Assembly (NCBI GenBank): GCA_963930775.1
Contig: OZ005705.1
Span: 7,192,001-7,256,000, forward strand
Source: Cliona cf. orientalis
Taxonomy: Eukaryota; Porifera; Demospongiae; Clionaida; Clionaidae
Direction: 5' to 3'
Length of the DNA stretch: 64,000 bases
The notes beneath the pieces are model-generated. The model made no database searches. It was not told the DNA's origin and saw only the letters and a program-made list of their open reading frames with translations. Position 1 is the first letter of the stretch. Every line of letters starts with the position of its first letter. Positions 32,166 through 43,500 of this stretch are shown piece after piece. A program made the position numbers and the translations under genes.

Positions 32166-33917
32166 ATGGATGACAGCGGAATGCAAGGAGAACAGAATTC
32201 TGACGGTAGCAACCTTCCCGAAGACGAGGGAGGCTCAGACCAAGGAGAAGTGATGTACGAGGACGATGTACTGGAGGAAATTGATGACGACCCATCACCT
32301 GAGAACGGTTTGTAGAGATGCTTATACTGCCTATGTGTTTCCTCTTATTAAAGCTTGGCCTAAAGCTTCACAAGTTCGTTGAAATCATACACGACAGGTC
32401 TGAGGGCTGAGTTACAGGATCTTGACATGGAAGGTGATGATGGTGGTGTTGGAGGGTTTGTCCCACTGAGGGACGATGCAGTGCAGTGCTTCAAGGAGCA
32501 TGATGGTAAAGCTGGGATCATGTTTGGATATGGGGATCAAGTGGCGAGAACGACCCCGCGAAAATTTTCAACCATAGAAGATACTGGTGACCTAAAACCC
32601 TGTCACAATAACACGCAAAAATTTGGGGGCAGTTTATGCCACTTGACCTGGATATGGTGTGCTATAATGATTAATTTTGTAAATTCATGTACATTTTGTG
32701 TAGGATCTGTATTTTCAATATCGCTTCATCCCTCTGGAGAGCTGGCCTGCAGTGGAGGGGAGGATGATAAGGCACGCATGTGGAAGGTGGCAGATGGAAC
32801 TACCCTCTTTGTGTGTGAAGGTAAAATTTAATGTATCTAAGAAAAGACATGTTTATAAGCACCTAAAATCTACTGAAAGTCATCTCTCTTATATTGCACA
32901 ATAGTGTTGTTCCCTTCCCTGCTCACTGTTCTTGTTTTTGCTGCTGCTTCAGGTCACAAGGACTCGGTGACATGCACTGGATTTAGTCATGATGGGAAGT
33001 ACGTGGCCACTGCAGATATGGGAGGCCTGGTGCAGGTTTGGCTCACCTCTTCTGGGGAGAAGGTGTGGTCCTTTGAGACTGCAGACATAGAGGTGAATAA
33101 TGATAATTATTATACTTCTAAAGGGAACACTGGGAGTAATTCGGTGGATAGTGGAAGATTTAATTTCTCCCAAACTACAATGTCATATAATATACTGGTG
33201 GTATAATAATAATCTAACGTTATTGTATTTTTAGTGGATTGAGTGGCACTCCCAGGCCCATGTGCTGCTGGCTGGCACCAGTGATGGCACCTGTTGGATG
33301 TGGAAACTTCCTTCAGGAGACTGTAAGACTTTCCAGGGACACAGCATGAGAAACTCTTGTGGTGCTCTCATGAAAGATGGAAGGCGTGTTGCATTGGCGT
33401 ACGAGGACGGCATGATCAAAGTATGGGACTTGAAGGAGGGAAATCCCCTCATTAGTGTGGCTCCACCCATGGGCCATTCGGCATCTGTCACGAGTTTGGC
33501 TGTCCACCACGAGGCTGTGCTGCTTCTCAGTGGCTCAGAAGATTCAACTGCCAAGCTGATCAATGCAAACTCAGGAAAGGTTGGTTCTACCCTTGATCCT
33601 TGAAGCATTGATAGTCTTGATATAATACAAGAAATTGTGCATCTTCTAGGTACTGGTTACCTTTGCAGCTGGGTTTCCAAGACAAGGAGACAATGTTGAT
33701 GCGAGTGAGGGTCAAGGAGATGACCTCCCTTCAGTGGAGGCAGTTTGCTTCTCTCAGGCTCTCCCTGTTGCTGTCACCGGGTCTCTCAGTGGAGTGGTGG
33801 GAGTTTGGGACATCTCTACACAGAAACTCAGGCAAAAATTAACTCATGAGGTATAATATTATAGGCTGCCACATCATAATATTTAAAAACTGGGATCTTA
33901 GATGCGTGTATGTTTTT

Positions 33918-33954
<37 letters not shown>

Positions 33955-34365
33955 GGGGGGGAGGGATTGAGCCGTCAGATCAAGCAGGGCCAGTAGCAAT
34001 TTTGAGGCTAAAAATAAAATTGTGTGCAAGTGATAACCTAAAATTGTAAAAAAAGTTGCTTGGATTTGGTCATTGTAGGATGGTGTCGTGAGGCTGCATT
34101 GCTCCAACCAAGAGCCCTTGGTCGTCACTGGCTGCCTGGACGGCGTTGTCAGGGGGTGGGACTTAAGGAGTGGCCAGTGTGTGAAGGAGTGGCATGGGCA
34201 CTCGGATCAGATCCTTGACATGGCCGTATCCAGGTCAGTTTTGCTTGAACCTGTAGGAGACATGAAGTACTGTGTGCTTTTCTTCTATATATCAGGAATG
34301 ACAGCACTGTTCTTTCAGCTGCAAACGATGGAACTGTTCGAGTATTTCTAAACAATCAATCTTGA
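32166..34365 (+). CDS. AAMP: AAMP, WD40-repeat protein (ribosome-biogenesis/cell-migration related)
   Basis: AAMP (Sqt1 in yeast) is a WD40 beta-propeller; the yeast protein chaperones ribosomal protein uL16. Eight exons (32166-32307, 32398-32505, 32704-32820, 32953-33092, 33235-33579, 33650-33850, 34079-34233, 34296-34365) give 425 residues (human 434). The N-terminus is acidic ([17 protein letters not shown]). WD repeats follow with family-diagnostic strings such as [45 protein letters not shown] and [14 protein letters not shown]. The last blade is short and the protein ends VFLNNQS. Intron 2 holds a MITE and intron 6 a long G tract. The gene converges on MYCBP2 with 192 bp between stops. 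Confidence 0.96.
32534..32649 (+). mobile_element. hAT-like MITE in AAMP intron 2 (116 bp)
   Basis: Termini are GGATCAAGTGGC and GCCACTTGACCT, flanked by GGATATGG on both sides (32526-32533 and 32650-32657), an 8-bp target-site duplication. It is the same family as the AGA-intron element, in opposite orientation, with a highly similar core (for example ACTGGTGACCTAAAACCCTG). It fills most of a 198-bp intron. Confidence 0.9.
33920..33960 (+). repeat. Poly-G tract in AAMP intron 6
   Basis: A run of more than 30 G, interrupted only near its 3' end by A, lies on the sense strand of an AAMP intron. It is G-quadruplex-prone in DNA and pre-mRNA. Exact length is unreliable in such tracts. Confidence 0.8.
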
Positions 34366-34557
34366 TAATCATAAGAAAATCTTTGCTTTTTAATATTTTC
34401 TTCTCTAGCTATATAACAATTTCAGCTTCTATAAAGAAAAAAGTGGTGCAATATACACCAAAATCCTATACATGTAGCATCCTAAAAAAAAAAAATTAAG
34501 TCTCAGTGTAAAAGATTGCGATAGCTTTCAACTACTACTAAGATGTGCGCCGCTTCT

Positions 34558-37500
34558 TTAGAAGGTCTGTGCATTTCGGCACACTCCGCAACCGAGGGCA
34601 AACTCTTCGCCAGTCGGAGGGTGCTTGACGTGAAGCGGACACTCGGTTCCCTCGAGCGGCTTGGCACAGGGTCCAACGGGACACTGCGGGAGCTCTGCTT
34701 TGGCCATGCCCGTGAGACGCTGGAAATCGTCGTGGCAAGGATTGCAAAAGTGGGTGGTTCCAAAGCAGAAGTAGACGGCCACTGAGCAGCAGTAACGACA
34801 CTTGTACTCCAGGAAGTCCGTCCCGTGCTTGGGGCATACCTGCAGTGGAGGAGGGAGGGAGCCATGAGAGAATGGATAATTACAAATTCAATATTATATA
34901 TATGCTACTTTTAGTCCATATTATCTACCCTATCTTCTATATATGCCTAAGACATAACTACAGCCACACAGTACATGCACCATCCATGACGTAATAATAT
35001 TATTATACCTGCACAGCACCTTCTCCTACGTTGGCACAGGCTGGACAAACCAATTCAGTGGGGTCATAGTCATCACTGGCAGCAAGCTGCTCAGCACAGT
35101 TGGCCTCTCCTCCGTAATAGGCCTACAAAACAAGAAGATAGATGATAAAGATAGTATGCTGTTTTACTGTTTATTACTAGCATAGGCTGGTCATAAAACA
35201 GAATATTAGGCTAGACAATTACATTATTCATACAATAATTATAATTTTTACCTTGTTGCATTTGTGGCAGACGTAGTAGGCATACTTCCACATGGCATAG
35301 TCGAGTGGCTTCTGGTAGAACTTTGAGGTGGGGGAGGTGATGGCCTCGCTCTTCATCAGGTTCTCGTACTCAAGTCTCATCAGACACTTCCTCTTCACAT
35401 CCTCGTAGAGATCCATGACTGGGTCAAGGACGTCGGCCAGCTTGGCGTGAGCAATGGGCATATTCTGTGACGGAGAGTAGGTACATGTGTGGAAATAAAG
35501 GTATACACTTGTAAATATTATAGATGACATACAACACTACGCTGTAAAGTACGTGTTAAACACGCAACAGATAGGGGAACAGTGACAATCTATAGAGCTC
35601 ACAGTGCAGAGTGGGCAGAACATGAACCGGAAGAGTATCCTGGGTCCAGACCAGCGAGTGGTGAGGGCGTTGCGACAGCAGTGATAGTGAAACAGATGAC
35701 CACATTCAAGCTGCACACAACAAAAAATGAAAACTTACTGACACGTGCAATTTCAATATTTCGGTATACATGTACATGTAGTTACCTGAATGCAGGCAGC
35801 GTAGGCGAGCCCTTCGGTGTAGCACATCATGCACATGTCCTCGGCATCCTGCTTCAGTTTACTGTCGTCTCCAGCACAGCCGTTGAGGCAAGGCAGGCAC
35901 TTCTCTTCACCTTTGACCCCACAACAGGCGTGGCCACACGGCAGGGTCCTGTCGCAGACGACATCGGATCTCTCCAGACACTCGGGGTCAGTACACACGC
36001 TGCCAATGGCCAGCAGGGAGGTGTTGGCAGTGGTGCCACAGAAACGACACGAACCCTTCCCACCACCTATCATCATATTATGAGAAACAGTAGGCCATGA
36101 ATGACAGCGATTTTGGTGCAAATCATAAAATTGAAATAATAAATAGAGCACTAGTGCATGTCGTGACGTTTATATTAAAATTTTTTAAGATTATCTCACC
36201 ACTGCCTGCTTCTCTGAACTCCACCATTCCCTTGAGGGTGCGGAAGTCGGCCAGAGCCATTGTCCAGTAGAGCTTGATCCTTCCACAGCCTTCATGGAGC
36301 TCCACCTTCACAGCCTCCTCCTCCTCTTTGAACACCTGATAAGAGATAAAATATTATTGTAAAGTGCGTACATGGGTATCCTCTTAGTGGCCACCCCACA
36401 ACTGAAGCATATCAGGCTCCCCCACAGACTAGAGGAGAATAATCCAACTTTCATATACCGTACTTAATCTAATACAACGTATGGAAAAAATTTTTCAATT
36501 TTGAACAACACACGCCTTTCTGGTAAAAGTCGTCAATTGCTCCATATAATTATACATGTTATGAGAATTCGTAAAATGCTAATTTCTTAGGTTAAATTGG
36601 ATCATACGTTGTATACAGTAATATTAGTTGTTGTAAGTTACTAAGCAACCAAGTACAGTAGAGTAGTGTTCAAGAGTTTTATAGAACTGGTTGTTGAGCA
36701 GTCACCCAGAGTACATGCCATACACTCTAGCCACAATCCAATTAGGTGTGCAGGATTACATAATCCTACATTACCAACAGTGCTAGATACAACAAAATAG
36801 TTATCTGTCAGTGAGTGAGCAATATGAGCCCTGCAAGGGCTCATATTGCTCACTCACTGACAGATAACTATTATGTGCAGACTTACTTGTCTCTGGTGGG
36901 CTTTGGTGGCTCTGCGGTAGTGCAGGACACGGTCACACTCTCCACACAGGTTGCCACACTTCTCACAGAGGATCAGTGCCTGGGTCTCACCATCATCGTG
37001 GTTGTCACAGAGAGGCTGTAAGAGAGAGAGAAAGTAATCAAAGAATAGTGACTGCAAGTCATTTTAAAAATTCTCCATAATATTATAATAATTATGCCTA
37101 AAATTCCATGATCTTCAGCATTAATGTACGAATATTTATACTCAAATTCTAGCAAATACTGATATACATGTACTAGCATACATGGAGCCTATGCAAGATT
37201 TCTCATGTATATATATAATAATGTTATTACTGTACTATCCTTACCTTTGACTTTGGTTTTCCATCCTGGCCTAGCCACTGGCCAGAGGAGAGGGCTTCGG
37301 CATGCTCCTTGTCTATCACACACAGTGCAGCAAGACATAACCACAACTATAGGGAGAAAAAAAAAATCGATTCTAACACTGACAGTTTGACTACCTCAAA
37401 TTCAGCTTTTGAGAGGAATAAAAAAAATTCCGCAAAAACTTACAGTTTGTGAGTACATTCCTGGCACAGGGACCCTGGCCTCCTCGTTGACCTTTGTCAG

Positions 37501-40500
37501 ATGGAGCACGGCCTGTCCAACGGCTGACTTGGAAATCCCCTCCCACATATTACCAAAGGACCCCGTGATCATATCTTTGAGCAGCTTCACCACCTCGCTG
37601 GCCACCTCCTGGGATATCGTCCCCTTTAGGTACCACCGCTGAGCCTTGACCGTAGTCTCCCCAGGCACAGGCTTTGGGTTGACCAGGCAGGCCAGGCTTA
37701 GAGCTGTGATGCTGCTCTCCCCAGTGAGCTGCTGTAGGACGTTGGTGGAGCGGCCCTTCGCCTTGACCTGGACAGAGAGAGCCTTTGCAATGACGGCCAG
37801 AAGACAGTCGAGGATTCCCAGCTGGTTTATTGTGGCGGCAGAGTTGACGGCTTCGGCAATTGCGCTGTAGCCGAGGGGAGGGAGAATCTTGACCCCTAGC
37901 ATGGTGGCGAGCGTCTTGGGAGCGATCACAGGTAGTATCTTTCGCAGCAGAGTGCAAACCTGTAGGTGGCACAACACGCAGGAAAGATGCATGAAATTTT
38001 TGGAAGTGGCATGTAAAGGAACAACCAAATAATTTATTGCATTCTGTACTTATAGCAAGCAAGCCCAAAAACATTTCAAGTGTACAAATCAATTACTGCC
38101 TTCCAGTGATAAATTTGCACTAAATCTACAACCCACCTGCATCTGTATTCTGACTGTGGTCACATGGAGGAGAATGAAGAGATCCGTGATTAGCTTCTCC
38201 TGTTCGGACAAGAAGGCACATCCCACCTCCGACTGGCTCAGACCAATCAGCATTGAGAGAAGCTCGTAGCAGTAGGTATCGGCAACGCCCCCCTCTGAGG
38301 GGCCGGGCTCTGAGCTGGTCTGTCTCGACGGTTTGGGGGGAGGGGGTTTGGTAGAAGTCGCCTCCCATTCCTCCTTCATACGCTGCATCTCTGTGTGCAC
38401 CGATCGCACTATGTGACTACACACCTGTAAATATCAAAAATGGGTAAATTATAGAATTAGCAAAATGTCAGCCAAATAGAAAGATAATACTCACACTCTC
38501 ACCCAAAAACAAGATCACGACACAGATTAATAATTATTAATAACTGAGCATGGTATATAGGGTAAAGGTCATCACAACATGAACACACATACAGATGATT
38601 CTAACCTGTTTTTGCAGGCCTGAAAGCCTTCCCTGGCACGAGAGAATCTCGACGACCTGTTCTCTGACCTCCTCCTCAGCCTTCCCCCCATCCTTGGGCT
38701 TGTCTCCCTCGGGGGGAGCAGGGGAGTCGGTCTCATCCTGTCCTCCTTCCTCTGGCTTGGCCATCAGGAGCCCTCCAAACACCTGCGTGGGGCATATCAA
38801 ACGAATGAGGAGTGCCAGATAAAGCAACATGAAAGCATGAGAAATCTCATTCTATACAACTGAAAAGTGGGGATATTTCACAAATTTAAACTCTTTAGCT
38901 ACATGTAAGTTATTTATAACACCCATATTATGCATAATACATATCGACAATTGCGATTTGATGAAGCACCTGTGATGTTAGAAGCCTGAATACCCTGAGT
39001 GCTTCTCCCTCACAGGCCTTCTGCTGTGCCATGACTGCTGGTAGAGTGGTGTCTAGACCCCTCGAGGGAATGCCATGGACCAGCAGCTGCCGCACACGAA
39101 CGTTGTTTTGTAGTCCCTTCACTTCCACGCGCACCACAGAGCACACTGTACCCTCTGGAGCCAAAAGAGTCTTCCAGCCAGAGTGAAGCATCAAGAGAGT
39201 CGCCTGAATTATAAATTAGGAAAAGTTATTTCATCTAATTCAAAAAGACCACTTGGGTTGTGTTAAATTTTATTTGTTGGCGCACCTGGTCGACCTCCTT
39301 AAGGGAGTCTTCATCTCTTCCAACCAGCAGTGTGACACTCTCCACTCGTTGCTGAAGGAAGATACAAAACAAAAAGGAGCTACAGTATTAGCTGAAGAGG
39401 GCATCACCTCTTGCAAAATTATCACAAAATACATGTACATGTAAGCAGCTGAGTGATCAATTTACTTACCCCGCCATCTTTCTGGTTGTCAATGTGGACT
39501 GAGACACCGAACACCTCCTTCTCCTTGTCAAAGGTGATGGTGAGCTGCCTTGGCTTCCCCCTCGGCTCATCTCTCGACTCCCAGAACGTCTCAGTGGAGC
39601 CATCGGTGAGGCTGTTGCTCATGGCTGCATTGGAGGAAGTAGTCAGCTTCCCCTTGATCGGAACCTCCTCCATCAGAACTACATCAACTTCCTGCAAGTG
39701 AGGGGGGGGGGGGAGAAAAGAAAGCCGTAAGGGGGAATCCCTTGCTTTTGTGCACCTATAGTTGACAGTAAGTCATACACTATTATGGTTTTTTTTCTAG
39801 GGCAAAGCAGTTGAGCTTGTGCACCACTGACTCACCCTATCTCTCATCTTCTTCTCCTGAGGTGTTGTGGAGTCTTGACTCTCATCAGCCAGGGAAAGGG
39901 CCTTGCTGATGTTCGTAAAGACATTGCTTTGAAGAAGGAAGGAGTGGTCTTGTGGCTTAAACTGGAGGCAGTAGCACTGGAGGGCAGCTTGCTGGGCCGC
40001 AGATCCAACAGGCAGCTGCAGAAACATATTATATACAATGTGATCTTTTGAACCTTCTCTAATAAGCAGGATTAGTCAGTATAATATGACAGTGCAATCA
40101 TAATATGTTGATAAGTATATTGTGATGTATACTGCCTACCTTTGGCATGATGTCGGCAGTGGTTTGAAGGAGAGAGTGGAACTGTTTCCTGAGAATGAAG
40201 AGCATTGCTCCGGCTCCCTCCAGCCCAGAGAGAGGGTGCTTACCAAGCATCTCCTCAGATTCACCATTCTGTGATACAATAAAGACACAGTAAATCAGAT
40301 GCACACCAAATCGTAGAATTTTCTTAGAATCTGGAGATGACAAATACTGACCTTGCTATTTTTCTGTCCCTTCTCCTCAGCCTTCCTTCTGGCCACCATC
40401 TGCTGGACTGGGTGCTCAGAGAGGGAGCAGTTGAACTGCCAGAGAACGTCGTGAATGATGGATGGCTCCATCACCTTCAACAGCAGCCACTCGAGAAACT

Positions 40501-43500
40501 GGATGAGAAAAAAATAAAAACTGTTTAATGAATAGGGGAAGAAAGTGCATATTTATTATTCGGGCATTAAATTTCTGCACATCATCAAACTGTCATGGGA
40601 GTGGAATGGTTGACACCACTCATACATGTACGTACGTACCTCTAAAGCAAAGGTTCTGATACCAGCTACGCGCATGGCCTGCTTCATGGTGGCTCTTAGT
40701 CCATCCAAGTCGTGGTAGCGTAGCACAAATGCCATCACCCTCTTGTAGCCTTTCTCTTTGCTATTTGGACCTTGACGGGAGCGGTTGTACATCAACTGTC
40801 GCAAATTCCTTGATGGCTTGGCCTAAAATTTTCAATTATATAGTAACTAGTAAGCTATCTAATTAGGTGAAATTTGAAATTGAAAATATTTTCATACCAT
40901 CAGTGAGCTGTCCTGGGAGTCCCCTAAGGAGGGCGTGGCTGCATCATCAACGGTGCTTTGACGTATCACGGGTGAAGGTGCCTCATCAGACTCACTCTGA
41001 GGGCGCTTTCCTACCTCCTTGGAGGCTGTGCCCGTGGCTACAGAGTAAGATCGCAGATAGGCTGGTCGCTGCTGTGTGGTAGCGGTAGACAACAGTGAAG
41101 AAAGATCGGATTGAATCTTCCCCAGAGGAGGTGGTGGCATGTTGCTATAGAAGGGACCACTGGACCTTTCGTCTGCTGGACTGGAGGCCTGGCGCGAGAA
41201 TTCTGTACTACCGGTAAGTAGTTCTGCCACAGCTGGGGGTTTCCCCGCTGGAGTAGTTGGTGTGCTGTCACAGGAGCGAGAGATTTCCAGCAGAAATTTT
41301 GCGTTCTGTATCATTCCATCAACGGCTGACATGACCTTAAGAGTGCGAGGTTTGCCCGGCTTTCTTGTCTTCATCTTTGGCAATGGGACTGTCTTCACCG
41401 TCTTTTTCTTCATTTCATCCTTCATCGCAAGGTACTTGGCATGGCAGTCCTTGCACATGAGGTACCACGTACTTCCCCCTCGGCCCCCATCACCGCAATT
41501 TCCTGCCCAGCCCGAACAAAATGTCCCCCGGCTGTTGTAGCCCCACCCACTGGCATGTTTTCCACAGCCTGGATGCACATCCTTCATATGGTAGGTCACA
41601 GGATCAGCAAAAGTTCCATCGCAGAGCTCGCAGACCGTAGATCCACCTCCTCCTCCCCCTCCTCCGCCAGCTGGGGTTGCAGCTTTCTTGTCTTTCTCCT
41701 TGCGTCGTTTTTCGATCTCCTTTCTCTCTTCTTCGTAGCGTTTCTGTAGCTCCTGTGCGAGCGCAGGCACCTTGGGAGCTGGGAATGCTTGAGAAGAGCA
41801 CTCGATAACTTTGGTTGAGATTTCATCCCAGAAGGTCACTAGGTGATTGAGAGTGGGAGGGAGGACTGGACCGCTCTTGGTTGAAGACTTTGGCTCAGCT
41901 GCTGGTGTGGTGGCACTTGGCTTCTCTTTCACATCTGCTTGCTTCTCACCCTCTTTTGTCTCTTCAGCAGCTTCCTCCTTGGGCTCTTCTCCCTCCTTAT
42001 CCTTCTTCTCCTCTTCCTTTGCAGCGATAGATTCCGTCTCTTTCTCCTTATCTCTCTCTTTCTTCTTCTCCATTAAATCTTGGCTGTGCTCCTTGGACAA
42101 CTCTGGATGGAACTTGAGGTAGGTGGCAGAAGCAATGGCATCGTGAACTAGTCCTTCTTGCCACAGGAAGGCAGCGTACACAGCCCTCTGGCATTCGGCC
42201 ATGGCGGGGGATAGGGCCTGTTTGATGCCACCCATGATCTTGGGGGGCTGAGGCGATCCACCATCATCACTCTTCTCCTTTTCTTCCTGTTTCTGCTGCT
42301 TCCTGGACTCTCCTTCCTTTTCTTCGTCCTCCTCCTCTTCCTCCTCTTCAGCATTCTTTGAATCGTCAGCTGGTGGTGAATTCTTGCTTCGTCTTCTTGC
42401 TCTCCTTCCTGCGACCACAGGGCCTCTTGGGGCTCCCCCTATTCCAATACTAAATGTAGGCTTTTCTGCTGAGCTCTCCTGCTTTCCTTGCTTCTCTTTC
42501 TTTCCACTCTCTTCACCAGGCTTCTTGGCTTTGGAACCAAACTTGAATGGACTAGTAGCCGCCTTGAACTCGAATTTCTCTCCAGGCTTTCCACCACCAA
42601 ACTGCAGCTTCACCGGTTTACCGGAACCGAACTGAAACACTGCTGGAATATCGGATATTGGAGTACCGAAAACGGACTGGTTTGAGGTACCAAACACTGC
42701 AGCAGCTGTCGGGAATAGTGTTGGCTTTGCTGCCTTAGCTGAGGAGTCGACTACCTGAGAGAGATAGCTGTCGTCTCCCTCTTTTGCCAGGAAGATGCGT
42801 CCACTAGGGCCCACGGCTAGCGTCCATGCCTCAGATTCCGACTCACAAAACTTCTTAGCTGATTCACTGGAGAGCTTCAGCCAAATACCATCGTCGTTTT
42901 CAACCTGAAATAAAATCCAAAAATAATGACTGTGGTACAATAACTAATTAATTAGTGGACAATAATATGTTATCTTTCATTACTTGTGTACTGTGAACAT
43001 GCATTCCATTATTTGATTTACCTCCTCTACAGCTTCAATCTTGCCATTCTTGACCAGCCTTCCCACAGGAGTACCGTTGAGGCCAGGTTTGGAACGGACA
43101 TTGTGACCTCGTGACCCACACTGAACCACCTCGTAGCTTCCCAATCCTCCCTGACGCTTCTTTGACGTTGGCTTCTTCACGGAAGAGGCAGAGGCAGCGG
43201 CGGCCACAGAGAGCTGTTTCTTCATCTTCTCAAGCAGTTCGGGAGGTGGTTCTTTGTCTTCGAGGAATGTGGCATCCTTCTCAGCACTGTAGGCCAGAGC
43301 GTAGGCAGACTGTGTGCTGGCAGGACAGCCAAACTGCTGCATGGCTTCCTTGGTTAAGACAACCCATTTTCCAGATGAGTTCTCAATCTGCAAACGAAAC
43401 ATTATGCATGATCATATGCAGTTCATATAATATATTATTATCTGTATAGACCACATGCTACATGTACCTCATCAGTGTATGTGAAGGACTCTCCAGGTTT

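Noticed and set aside
32379-32831. AAMP ORF running through the MITE at 32534-32649
   Set aside because: The element with its 8-bp duplication is bounded by consensus splice sites (donor at 32506, acceptor at 32703). Removing it restores the conserved WD40 sequence.
36641-37021. Two overlapping ORFs on opposite strands beginning with the same peptide ([19 protein letters not shown])
   Set aside because: They share a start only because both are read out of the two arms of the perfect 36-bp palindrome at 36797-36871. Neither has coding support, and the region is a MYCBP2 intron and exon.
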